A stretch of DNA of 64,000 nucleotides, from assembly GCA_016937855.1 (NCBI GenBank), contig JAFGVU010000182.1, positions 43,949-107,948 on the forward strand, in the 5' to 3' direction. This document shows positions 46,728-55,218 of this stretch, one piece after another. The position numbers were made by a program, and so were the translations under genes. The DNA comes from Bacteroidales bacterium (GTDB lineage: Bacteria > Bacteroidota > Bacteroidia > Bacteroidales > ML635J-15). The notes beneath the pieces were generated by a model. It was not told the DNA's origin. It worked only from the letters and a program-made list of their open reading frames with translations, and did no database searches. Numbering within the stretch: position 1 is the stretch's first letter; the number at the start of each line of letters is the position of its first letter.

Positions 46728-47090
46728 TCATTTCTCGATATTGTTCTGAATTTTTAGCGTCATTTCATCAAGACCTTCTGAAATAATTTTATCATATTTT
46801 TCGTGGAATTCGTCAAAAGCTTTTACGATTGCTTTTCCGTTTTCTGTTAAAACAGTTTGTCCACCAGATGCACCACCTCGTTGCTTTTCAAGAATTTTGA
46901 ATCCAAGCATCTCTTCGATTTTAACAAGATTATCCCATGTTTTTCGATACGACAAACCTAATTTTTTAAGAGCATCATTCAAGCATCCGGTTTCATCTAT
47001 AGCTTTAAGCAGACACCATTTTCCATCTCCAAGCACACCATCCTTATCATCGGTTTCGAGCCAAATTTTATATTTTATTTTTATAGACAT
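46728..47090 (-). CDS. ModE-type winged-helix regulator (DNA-binding domain only)
   Basis: 120 residues matching the N-terminal DNA-binding domain of ModE: WCLLKAIDETGCLNDALKKL (helix-turn-helix), LSYRKTWDNLVKIEEMLGFK and the wing GGASGGQTVLTENGKAIV. The C-terminal molybdate-binding (TOBE) domains are absent, so it either senses nothing itself or binds a partner. Molybdate regulation is inferred from the family only; no molybdenum transport gene is in the window. It is convergent with pruA. Confidence 0.88.
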   Translation of the reverse strand: MSIKIKYKIWLETDDKDGVLGDGKWCLLKAIDETGCLNDALKKLGLSYRKTWDNLVKIEEMLGFKILEKQRGGASGGQTVLTENGKAIVKAFDEFHEKYDKIISEGLDEMTLKIQNNIEK

Positions 47091-47139
47091 ACAACTCGTT
47101 TTGGTAAGACAGTGTAAATATAGTTAAAAATTTTTGTAA

Positions 47140-47300
47140 GTATCTAAGTATATTATCTTTCTGTTGACGTGCTCATGTGCAAGTTCGTGGTTTTCTCTTG
47201 CCGACGCGCCCCTGCATCCCTCATTTCGACCTCCGATAAACATCGGAGCAATGGCCTAAAGTTAGCCTGCCCTCACTAGCGTAGAGGTTTAGTCTCTCTT
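47140..47300. repeat. GC-rich patch with small hairpin after the T9SS protein gene
   Basis: A GC-rich island in AT-rich DNA. CTCCGAT (47231-47237) and ATCGGAG (47242-47248) form a perfect 7-bp stem with a 4-nt loop. A similar CTCCGA/TCGGAG hairpin occurs at about 49620-49637. This looks like a dispersed REP-type element; no gene was found here. Confidence 0.5.
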
Positions 47301-47306
47301 TTTGGC

Positions 47307-49181
47307 TTAAATAATCACAATTTTTCTTCGGATAATATCATTATTCGCGGTTTTGATTCTAATAATATATATCCCCTTGAACAAATCTTTAATGTTGATT
47401 AAAATATATGAATTGCGATACCTCTTTGAGAAAACCAGTTGTTTTTTGGTATCAATAATTACTACTTCCTTAATTTTGTTTTCAGACCGAATACTGAGCA
47501 AGTTTTTTTCGGGATTTATTGAAATATCAATAGAGTCGTTTACTTTCGTTTCGACAATAAGCACTGTGTCGGAAATTGCAATAGCAGGATAAAATGATAA
47601 CAAAACAGCAAGGCTTGCATAATCAGGCTTCGGCCCCAATCCTTTTTCAAAATCATGAGATTGTTTACGTATCGGCAAATTTGATGTCAAATCATTAGTC
47701 CATTGTATTTCTTCGTAGTGTTTATTTAGAAAGCTTTGCTTAGTTGAATCGTTTGTATGAATCAGTTCATAGAGAGAGTTAGAAATTATCCGTACATCGT
47801 AATTATAAAAACTCCAAAATGGAAACCCTCCGGTTAATGAGGTAATAGATAAATCAGAAGGCCCATATCCAAAATTTACTCTGTTTGCGTATCCAACCCG
47901 ATACCATCCGTTTGCACCATCAAAAAAATTTGAGAATAGAGGAAATTCAAAATCTTTATTAAAAACATTGTAAGCATATTGATTTGCAAACATTGCCATA
48001 ATATCTGTAGTCGGGAAGTCGAATCCTAATATATCTTTGGTGTCATAAAGTGTTTGAAAGACATTTACAAATCTTCTGGCATGACTGATATCCCATCCTA
48101 TGTTTGCGGACTTAGCAACATCATCTTCAGTGGGATAGATATCAGGGTTTAGATATGCTGAAAATTTATTGTCGGGATAATCGTCCAAAATTCCGTTATC
48201 GAAATCTGCTCCCCACACAAGAGAATCCTTAAAATTTGTAGCAAGTGTAGTGCTGATACGTGAAAGAATTAGTTCGTTTGCGGTTGGCAAATATTCATTT
48301 TTATAGAATTCGAAGTTTGACACTTTTCCAACCAAACTACTATCGATGATATAGGCGGCGGCAAAAGAGCTCAATCCGGCAATAATCCACAAATCGGAGT
48401 CTGTAATGCTGTTGCAATATACTTTTGAATCATTATTCCCACATTTATAATCGAGTAACAAATCGATTAACTGTTTATGTGTTAAACGAGTTGGAATAGG
48501 TTTGTTGTCATATTTACAATTCCATCCTTGTAGTTGAAAAGGACCGACGTTTTTAAACTCTTCACCGGAAATTTCATCAAAAACATTAGCTCCAAAAATC
48601 CATCGATGATAATGGCTGTCCAGGACATCAGAGTATAAATTTGCAAAATATATCATTTTTTCTGTTCTGTTTTCGACAGAAATTGAGGCTATATTAAATA
48701 TTGCATCGGAAACTAAAGCTAAAAATTGACTAATTGCCAAAATATTCTCTTTTGAGAGATTAATACTATCATTTCTATCTAACCAAACATAATAATTTTT
48801 ATCAAAAAACATTGTTGTATCAACCGGTTGCTCCAATGGGAAAAAGTGTGCAAATTTATACCGGTCTAAAGAGTCAATTGTATTAAGAGCGCCCAAATAC
48901 ACATCAAGCATATCATCAACTAAATCATATTTTTTTTGATTAAAGGCATACTCTAATAAAACATTTGTATTAATCTGTACATTATACAAATTGTAAGTGT
49001 TTTTATCGGATGTTTTTACTAAATTTTCGACATATGGTTTATATTTAATCCAAAACTGATTGATTGAGTCCTGAAACGACATGGTATTTGTTACACTATC
49101 AATCGACAAGTTTTGGGAAACGAGGCCGATATGGATAAAAACAAATAGAACAAAAACAGAAAAAGACTTACCTATTGACAT
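47307..49181 (-). CDS. Large secreted protein with T9SS-type C-terminal domain, function unknown
   Basis: 624 residues. Signal peptide FSVFVLFVFIHIGLVSQ. Residues 25-535 are a mostly helical region rich in aromatic residues and Asp (YVENLVKTSDKNTYNLYN, HARRFVNVFQTLYDTKDI), with no family recognised. The C-terminal ~80 residues follow the type IX secretion sorting pattern: DISINPEKNLLSIRS, VVIIDTKKQLVFSK, INIKDLFKGIYIIRIKT and a basic end, so it is probably a surface or secreted protein. A TATCTTTG box lies 31 bp upstream of its start. Confidence 0.75.
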   Translation of the reverse strand: MSIGKSFSVFVLFVFIHIGLVSQNLSIDSVTNTMSFQDSINQFWIKYKPYVENLVKTSDKNTYNLYNVQINTNVLLEYAFNQKKYDLVDDMLDVYLGALNTIDSLDRYKFAHFFPLEQPVDTTMFFDKNYYVWLDRNDSINLSKENILAISQFLALVSDAIFNIASISVENRTEKMIYFANLYSDVLDSHYHRWIFGANVFDEISGEEFKNVGPFQLQGWNCKYDNKPIPTRLTHKQLIDLLLDYKCGNNDSKVYCNSITDSDLWIIAGLSSFAAAYIIDSSLVGKVSNFEFYKNEYLPTANELILSRISTTLATNFKDSLVWGADFDNGILDDYPDNKFSAYLNPDIYPTEDDVAKSANIGWDISHARRFVNVFQTLYDTKDILGFDFPTTDIMAMFANQYAYNVFNKDFEFPLFSNFFDGANGWYRVGYANRVNFGYGPSDLSITSLTGGFPFWSFYNYDVRIISNSLYELIHTNDSTKQSFLNKHYEEIQWTNDLTSNLPIRKQSHDFEKGLGPKPDYASLAVLLSFYPAIAISDTVLIVETKVNDSIDISINPEKNLLSIRSENKIKEVVIIDTKKQLVFSKRYRNSYILINIKDLFKGIYIIRIKTANNDIIRRKIVII

Positions 49182-49211
49182 ATCAGCAAATTAGAATTTG
49201 TTTTCAATTTG

Positions 49212-49219
49212 CAAAGATA
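49212..49219 (-). promoter_or_regulatory. -7 promoter box for the T9SS protein at 47307
   Basis: Minus-strand TATCTTTG matches TAnnTTTG, 31 bp upstream of the start codon at 49181. Confidence 0.45.
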
Positions 49220-49297
49220 TTAAGAATATTTATAATTGTTTCGCTGGGTTTTAATAATACAGACGATTTGGGATAAAATCTTGCAATGGGAAGTCGA

Positions 49298-49448
49298 TAT
49301 TTTGTCACTGTTTTTGACACTTCGCGAAAAGCTCAGTGACCATCAAAAACACCGCCAAAAATAGATTGTCTTTTGCTAAAATTTATATTAAGGTTAAGGA
49401 GAGATAAGGTTTCAAAGAGATAAGGTTTTGATGAAGCTCTCCGAACCT
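49298..49448 (+). repeat. 150-bp interspersed repeat, copy A
   Basis: Nearly identical to 51384-51537 in the same orientation. The first ~59 bp, from TGTCACTG to CACCGCCAAAAA, are identical; the rest differs at scattered positions. It contains the inverted pair GTCACTG/CAGTGAC and ends GATGAAGCTCTCCGAACCT. A diverged relative lies at 23755-23895 in reverse. Confidence 0.85.
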
Positions 49449-49816
49449 AAATATACTCTGTATGGTCGGCTGCTATGTACCGTGCGAAAAAGGAGTCCAT
49501 GGAACACTGTAGTATTAGCTGTGAGCTAAATTTTATGATTTTGTCCCGAATTAAAAATTAAAGGATTAGTAAATTTCATTTTTCATTGATTAAAAGTCAA
49601 TTCTAAAATCCCAGCCTGCTCCGATAATTTTCGGAGAAAACCATCGAACCGAGTTTAGGAGCTCGACGCGATGCTGTAAGCGGTGTCGAAGTGAAGTCAA
49701 AATAATTAAATGATGTACAAATTACAAAAAAGGTATTGGAACGTAAATACTACTACCAATATTACCCGCATGAATCCCCGCATGGTATAATAGTGTTGTT
49801 ATGCACAGGCATTTAA
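49449..49816. other. Gene-free stretch after copy A, with small palindromes and an attC-like end
   Basis: No credible gene. It holds a CTCCGA...TCGGAG hairpin near 49620 and, from about 49738 to 49806, an imperfect palindrome with CCCGCATG repeats in its centre and GTTGTTATGCACAGGC at one end. The latter ends about 10 bp from the 3' end of the ATPase gene. Confidence 0.45.
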
Positions 49817-51019
49817 TTACTCTAATAGCCAATCAACAACATTTATTTTTTTGATTCCATTTATGTTTGATTTATCAAAGTCAAGTGTTAGAAGAAATTT
49901 TGGATAATTGTCTTTTATGTTTGCAAATGCCGAAACTTCACGATTGTATGTTTTTTCGTCATTAACTGTGAATGCAACTTGATAATATTCACGTTCATTA
50001 TTTGATTTTTGTACTACAAAGTCAATTTCTTTATCGTTATGTTTCCCAACATAAACTTTTCCCCCGCGTCTTAAAAGTTCAAAGAATACAATATTTTCTA
50101 GCTTGTGGCCTAAATCTGAATCATATTTATTTGTAACAGTAATGTTTCTCAAACCTAAATCAACTACATAATACTTTTCGTTTGTAGAAAGTAGCTCTTT
50201 CCCTTTTATGTCATAGCGAGGAGCTGAATACAAGATATAAGACTGAGTAAGAAAATTGAGGTACTTTATAATAGTATTATGAGAAATTTTCTTTTGTGAA
50301 TTATGATTTAATTGGGCAGCAATGTTTGTTGGAGAAACATAAGAGCCAACAGAATCAAATAGAAAACTTATAATGCGATGCAGATTATGAACATTTCGTA
50401 AATTATGACGCTGAGCAATATCTTTGATAATAACTGTATCATAAATTGACTGAAGATAATCATTTACTAGGTCTTCATTGTTTTGGGAAAGAGTTACTGC
50501 TTCAGGAAAACAACTCTCATTTATATATTTTCTAAATAAACGATCTGTATTTTTTTCATTACTGAAAGCAGAAGCATATTCTTTAAAAGAGTATGGATGT
50601 AAATTTATCGCAACATATCTTCCTGTCAAAAGTGTAGCCAACTCACTTGACAGTAAATAGGCATTAGAACCAGTAATATATAGATCAATATTTTTTTTAG
50701 TAAAAAGACTGTTAACTAGTTTTTCAAAATCATTTATAAGCTGAACTTCATCTAAGAAAATGTAATATTTTTTTTGCGGATTGACTTTTTCGATTATTTC
50801 GTCGTATAGTGTTGTCCAGTTCGTTAGATGCAAGTTTTCTCTTTCTTCGAAGTTGAGGAATATAATATTTTTAGAATTTACCCCGCTCAACAATAACTCA
50901 TTTTTAAAAGCTTCTAAAAGCGTTGATTTCCCACAACGTCTAACTCCTGTAATGACTTTTATTAAGTTTTGGTCTTTGAGTTGACTCAACTTTTTTAGGT
51001 ATGTTGATCTTTCTATCAT
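49817..51019 (-). CDS. AAA+ ATPase with DUF4143 (AAA_14 family)
   Basis: 400 residues. Walker A GVRRCGKSTLL near residue 25, Walker B YYIFLDEVQLINDFE near 97, then a sensor-like DLYITGSNAYLLSSELATLL (the GSxA motif of the family) and the arginine-finger region LTGRY. From about 190 it has the DUF4143 domain with VVDLGLRN and KHNDKEIDFVVQ, a restriction-nuclease-like (PD-D/ExK-resembling) ending. Function unknown; the family is patchily distributed in bacteria, consistent with mobility. It is flanked by two direct copies of a 150-bp repeat. Promoter TTG-N20-TATCTTTG is at 51033-51063 on the minus strand. Confidence 0.92.
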   Translation of the reverse strand: MIERSTYLKKLSQLKDQNLIKVITGVRRCGKSTLLEAFKNELLLSGVNSKNIIFLNFEERENLHLTNWTTLYDEIIEKVNPQKKYYIFLDEVQLINDFEKLVNSLFTKKNIDLYITGSNAYLLSSELATLLTGRYVAINLHPYSFKEYASAFSNEKNTDRLFRKYINESCFPEAVTLSQNNEDLVNDYLQSIYDTVIIKDIAQRHNLRNVHNLHRIISFLFDSVGSYVSPTNIAAQLNHNSQKKISHNTIIKYLNFLTQSYILYSAPRYDIKGKELLSTNEKYYVVDLGLRNITVTNKYDSDLGHKLENIVFFELLRRGGKVYVGKHNDKEIDFVVQKSNNEREYYQVAFTVNDEKTYNREVSAFANIKDNYPKFLLTLDFDKSNINGIKKINVVDWLLE

Positions 51020-51032
51020 CTTATCGTTTTTA

Positions 51033-51063
51033 CAAAGATAAATAGTTATTGACGAAAAAGCAA
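51033..51063 (-). promoter_or_regulatory. Promoter of the AAA ATPase gene
   Basis: Minus-strand TATCTTTG (51033-51040) with TTG (51061-51063) 20 bp upstream, a close match to -33/-7. It lies 13 bp before the start codon. Confidence 0.6.
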
Positions 51064-51120
51064 ATTAATCTGAATTTTAGTCAATAAGTGCGTTTGTTTG
51101 CTCATAACTAGGACACACAA

Positions 51121-51230
51121 AGATATTTTTAACTCTGATACTGGTCGAAGCTCACTGCATCGCGCTGATCTCTCCGCCAAATGGCGGTTATGTTGTCACT
51201 GTTTTTGACAATTCACATAATAATCCTTTT
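51121..51230 (+). repeat. Partial repeat related to the GTCACTG family
   Basis: Contains CTGGTCGAAGCTCACTGC, the palindrome CCGCCAAATGGCGG (about 51172-51185) and GTTGTCACTGTTTTTGACA. The same blocks occur in reverse at 23855-23895. It sits between the ATPase promoter and the structured repeat copy 2. Confidence 0.65.
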
Positions 51231-51356
51231 GTCATGATTTTTGGGTTGCTTGAGCACCAAAAATGCATTCCAAAAGAAGTTTTGTGGCATATTTTAACCC
51301 TGACTTTCACTGCGTTCAGACAGGGTTAAAATAAATGAGTCTTTCAGACTCAAAAA
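51225..51356 (-). repeat. Structured interspersed repeat (copy 2)
   Basis: Reverse-orientation relative of 28381-28530. The long stem is ATTTTAACCCTG/CAGGGTTAAAAT (51291-51302 and 51321-51332), where copy 1 has CCTTG/CAAGG. The small AGTCT/AGACT hairpin and the TTTTTGG/CCAAAAA stem are also kept. Confidence 0.8.
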
Positions 51357-51383
51357 CAACATCTAACTTCTGGGAATATTCCC

Positions 51384-51537
51384 ATATTTTTGTCACTGTT
51401 TTTGACACTTCGCGAAAAGCTCAGTGACCATCAAAAACACCGCCAAAAACGAATTATCTATTAATAAAATATTCTATTAAGGTTAAGCAGAGATAAGGTT
51501 TTAAGGGGATAAGGTTTTGATGAAGCTCTCCGAACCT
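51384..51537 (+). repeat. 150-bp interspersed repeat, copy B
   Basis: Second copy of the 49298-49448 repeat in the same orientation. With copy A it brackets the AAA ATPase gene and its downstream stretch, a 2.1-kb segment. Confidence 0.85.
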
Positions 51538-51623
51538 TAATGCTTATTTTCCCAGAGTCTATGCTAATTTTCGACAAACAGCACATTCTATATTTTAGTG
51601 TCAGATAACTAAAACACAATTTA

Positions 51624-51653
51624 TTGAAAATTACAATATTTTATATAGTTTTG
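51624..51653 (+). promoter_or_regulatory. Promoter of the TonB-dependent receptor operon
   Basis: TTG at 51624-51626 and TAGTTTTG at 51646-51653, spaced 19 bp, match the Bacteroidota -33/-7 promoter. The start codon is 50 bp further on. Confidence 0.6.
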
Positions 51654-51703
51654 TGTTATAATAAATAATAAATTAAGGTTAGTTAATATTTCTTTTTACT
51701 GAT

Positions 51704-54127
51704 ATGCTTATAAAAACTTGTTATTTTGCTCTCTTTCTTTTGTTTACTTTGCATTTGTATGGTCAAAAACACACAATAAGCGGATATGTCGAAGATTTGG
51801 AAACAGGAGAACGACTTATTGGAGCATCAGTATATGATGCCGAAAATCCTGCTCATGGTACGTCAAGCAATGTTTACGGGTTTTATAGTTTAACAATTCC
51901 TGAAGGTGAGATAAAACTTACCGCAAGTTTTGTAGGATTTAATACAATAGTTCAAACCATACAACACAATAAAGACACAGTAATTAATATTAGTTTATCG
52001 TCACAAATTATTCTTGATGAAGTTGTTGTCAGTAGCAAAAGAAATGAGGTAGAAGATGTACAAATTAGCAAAATAGATATTCCTATTCAGACCATAAAAA
52101 AAATGCCAACTTTAATGGGCGAAACCGATGTAATGAAAGCTATTCAACTTTTGCCTGGGGTACAATCAGGAACAGAAGGAATGAGTGGGATTTATGTTCG
52201 CGGTGGTGGTGCTGATCAAAACTTAATGTTATTAGATGGTGTGCCGGTTTATAATGTTAATCACTTGTTCGGATTTTTTTCGGTCTTTAATGGAGATGCT
52301 ATTAGTGATGTAAGTCTGACTAAAGGAGGATTTCCGGCTCGTTATGGTGGACGACTATCATCAATTATTGATATTCGCATGAAAGAAGGCAATATGTATG
52401 ATTATAATGCCGATGTTTCTGTTGGATTGATTGCATCTCGTGCAACGATAGAAGGTCCGATAGTAAAGGGAAAATCATCATTTATCATTAGCGCAAGACG
52501 AACATATCTTGATGTAATTGCTATTCCATTTGAAATGCTTTACAACAAAATTGAGAAGCAAGATCCATTTATCGCAGGATATTTCTTTCACGATTTTAAT
52601 GCAAAATTAAATTATAAATTTTCCGGTAAAGACAGGATATATCTTAGTTTTTATGGTGGTAAGGATAAGGCTTTTGCAAAATTTAAATCTAAAGATTTTT
52701 CTGGAAATTTAACAGGCGAAGATAAGTTTAATCTAAACTGGGGAAATTTTGTTACAGCATTTAGATGGAATCACATTTTTACACCAAAGCTATTTTTAAA
52801 CACTACTGCAACATATACTAAATTTAATTACGGAATCGGGCAAAACAATTATTCATTGTGGGCTGATCCGAGCAGTCCCACGGGAGAGCCATACAGAAAT
52901 ACTTCGACATCAGAGTACGATAGTGGTATCAGAGACCTCGCTCTAAACTGTGATTTTGACTGGATAATAAACACAAACCTACAGTTTAAATTCGGGGCTA
53001 ATGCTATTCGACATTATTTTAATCCCGGATACTCAATAAACTCACAATCGTGGGGCACTACAACTGCCGATACAACTTATGGTTATACAAATATCATAGG
53101 GAATGAATTTGCAACATATCTTGAATCAGAAATAAATATTGGGAAATATATTGCACTTAATCTTGGCGGACGATATGCTGCTTATCAAATAAATGACACA
53201 ACTTTCTTTTCGCCTGAGCCACGTTTGTCTGCAAGGTTTCTGATAAACAAGAAACTCTCTTTTAAGCTAGCTTATTCACAAATGCAGCAGAATATTCACT
53301 TGTTAGCAAACTCAACTGTTGGCTTACCTACAGAAATTTGGGTTCCAGCAACAAAAAATGTTTTACCGCAAAAATCGACACAATATGCAGGAGGGGTTGC
53401 ATTTAAATTATTAAACAGACTTGACATTACCGTGGAAGGTTTTTACAAAGAAATGACAAACTTGGTTGAATACAAAGAAGGTCAGAGTCTGTTCTTTAGT
53501 TTTGATGATACAGAAGTTGATAATGCTGAAAGCTGGGAATCAAAAGTTGAGCAAGGCAGAGGTTGGTCGTATGGAGCCGAAGTGTTTATTCAGAAAAATT
53601 ACGGCAAACTAAATGCATGGCTGGGATATACATTATCGTGGAGCAATCGACAGTTTGAAACAATTTCTTTTGGACAGGTTTTTCCGAGTAAATTTGATAG
53701 GCGACATGATATTTCGTTAAACTTGAGTTATAAACACAACGACAAAATTGATTACGGACTTACCTGGGTTTATTCGAGCGGAAATAATATTACAGTTGCA
53801 GGATCTCAGTATCTAACTTTGAATGGAGTAAGTATTTATAGTAATAATGAAAGTCATTATGCCGGTCCAATACCTGCAGGTTATTATGGTCATCGTAATA
53901 ATTATCAAATGCCATCAAATCATCGTCTTGATTTAGGAGTAAATTTTCATAAAGAAAAACCCAAAGGAATTCGTACTTGGAGCATAAGTGTTTACAATGC
54001 ATATTGTAGATTAAATCCTTTTTACGTTGATGTTTATTACAACACTTTAAATGGTACGACTAGCTTAATGCAGGTTTCAATGTTTCCAATAATTCCATCT
54101 GTTAGTTATAATTTTAAATTCAAATAG
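51704..54127 (+). CDS. TonB-dependent outer-membrane receptor with CarboxypepD_reg-like domain
   Basis: 807 residues. Signal peptide CYFALFLLFTLHLYGQ; a carboxypeptidase-regulatory-like beta domain (about 22-105: ISGYVEDLETGERLIGASVY); a plug domain with VMKAIQLLPGVQSGTEGMSG and VYVRGGGADQNLMLLDGVPV; then a 22-strand-type barrel ending in PSVSYNFKFK with an aromatic-containing C-terminus. It imports an unknown substrate with energy from TonB-ExbBD. A DUF4249 lipoprotein follows 4 bp later, a common pairing in Bacteroidota. Confidence 0.94.
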   Translation: MLIKTCYFALFLLFTLHLYGQKHTISGYVEDLETGERLIGASVYDAENPAHGTSSNVYGFYSLTIPEGEIKLTASFVGFNTIVQTIQHNKDTVINISLSSQIILDEVVVSSKRNEVEDVQISKIDIPIQTIKKMPTLMGETDVMKAIQLLPGVQSGTEGMSGIYVRGGGADQNLMLLDGVPVYNVNHLFGFFSVFNGDAISDVSLTKGGFPARYGGRLSSIIDIRMKEGNMYDYNADVSVGLIASRATIEGPIVKGKSSFIISARRTYLDVIAIPFEMLYNKIEKQDPFIAGYFFHDFNAKLNYKFSGKDRIYLSFYGGKDKAFAKFKSKDFSGNLTGEDKFNLNWGNFVTAFRWNHIFTPKLFLNTTATYTKFNYGIGQNNYSLWADPSSPTGEPYRNTSTSEYDSGIRDLALNCDFDWIINTNLQFKFGANAIRHYFNPGYSINSQSWGTTTADTTYGYTNIIGNEFATYLESEINIGKYIALNLGGRYAAYQINDTTFFSPEPRLSARFLINKKLSFKLAYSQMQQNIHLLANSTVGLPTEIWVPATKNVLPQKSTQYAGGVAFKLLNRLDITVEGFYKEMTNLVEYKEGQSLFFSFDDTEVDNAESWESKVEQGRGWSYGAEVFIQKNYGKLNAWLGYTLSWSNRQFETISFGQVFPSKFDRRHDISLNLSYKHNDKIDYGLTWVYSSGNNITVAGSQYLTLNGVSIYSNNESHYAGPIPAGYYGHRNNYQMPSNHRLDLGVNFHKEKPKGIRTWSISVYNAYCRLNPFYVDVYYNTLNGTTSLMQVSMFPIIPSVSYNFKFK

Positions 54128-54131
54128 TCCA

Positions 54132-55145
54132 ATGAATACAATAGTTAGAAATTTAATAATAAATACAGGCAAGACATTCCTGTTTTGTTTGTCAGCAATT
54201 TTTCTCTTGATTTCATGTGAAAAAGAACTTAAAATCAGACCCGACGATTTTCCGCCAATGCTTGTGTTAAATGGAGTTGTTGAGCAAGATTCGATTTTCT
54301 GTATAAACGTTTCGCGAACTGCAAGTCTAAATGAAACAGTTATGCTTCGAGATCTTTTTGTGACTGATGCCAATGTAAGCTTGTATGATGGAGATAATTT
54401 CTTGGAAACAATGCAGCACGATTCTTTAGGGTTTTATTCATCAACAAATACTGCTCAGTGGGGTCATAAATATAGTATAAAAGTTGAGAAGGGCGATTAT
54501 CCTGTTGCAGTAGCAAATCTAGACTTTAGTAATGCACCAAACTTTGAAGTTAGTAATTTCACATTTGAAAGACATGATTCTACTTACACATATGATACTA
54601 CAAGCAGTAGAAATGAAATTTTACTGCATGAATTTTTTGTTTACTACGATTTAAAGTTGTCGGACAATGGCGAAGAAAACAATTTCTATTCATTTATTGC
54701 AATGACACAAATACAAGAGATTATGTTTTGGAATTATGGTAGTGAAGACGAGTATATTGAACTTAACGAATTGAATTATGGAGATGCTGGTGTTTACTTT
54801 GAAGATTGGTCATATTGGGACAAATATAATGAACAACATTATGGAGGATATAGCTTTGGCTCTGAAACATATGGATTTGGCGCAATTGACGATAAATTGT
54901 TTAATGGGCAAGAGATAATCTTTGACTTTTATACATTTTTTCGAACGTCAGAAATTGAGACATTTAGTTTATCAGTGAAATCATATCCAGAGGGTTTAAT
55001 TAAGTATTTTGAGACATGTGAGCTATACTATGATGTTTATGACAATCCCTATGTTGAACCTGTTAACATATACTCGAATGTGGAAAATGGAATAGGTTTT
55101 GTCTGTGGAATCCCTAGTAGTAAAATTGTTTTTGATTTGGAATAA
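54132..55145 (+). CDS. DUF4249 lipoprotein partnered with the TonB receptor
   Basis: 337 residues. Lipoprotein signal TFLFCLSAIFLLISC with Cys29, followed by EKELKIRPDDFPPMLVLNGV and SIFCINVSRTASL, characteristic of DUF4249. The remaining chain is beta-rich with a Tyr/Gly-rich loop (GGYSFGSETYGFGAIDDKLF). DUF4249 proteins are encoded next to TonB-dependent receptors and are thought to act as surface-exposed partner lipoproteins, as SusD does for SusC; specific substrate unknown. A strong terminator follows directly. Confidence 0.92.
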   Translation: MNTIVRNLIINTGKTFLFCLSAIFLLISCEKELKIRPDDFPPMLVLNGVVEQDSIFCINVSRTASLNETVMLRDLFVTDANVSLYDGDNFLETMQHDSLGFYSSTNTAQWGHKYSIKVEKGDYPVAVANLDFSNAPNFEVSNFTFERHDSTYTYDTTSSRNEILLHEFFVYYDLKLSDNGEENNFYSFIAMTQIQEIMFWNYGSEDEYIELNELNYGDAGVYFEDWSYWDKYNEQHYGGYSFGSETYGFGAIDDKLFNGQEIIFDFYTFFRTSEIETFSLSVKSYPEGLIKYFETCELYYDVYDNPYVEPVNIYSNVENGIGFVCGIPSSKIVFDLE

Positions 55146-55184
55146 AAACAGCTCGTCAGTTAAACCAACGAGCTGTTTATTATT
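55146..55184. terminator. Bidirectional terminator between convergent genes
   Basis: AAACAGCTCGT (55146-55156) and ACGAGCTGTTT (55168-55178) make a perfect 11-bp stem with an 11-nt loop, with T-rich sequence to the right and A-rich to the left. It ends both the receptor operon and the S46 peptidase gene. Confidence 0.85.
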
Positions 55185-55218
55185 TGATTTTTTGGGTTTT
55201 GATTTTTGAAATTTAAGT

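Noticed and set aside
49491..49506. Third parS site (CCATGGAACA)
   Set aside because: Only one half-site matches; the left half (GAGTCCA) does not form the palindrome.
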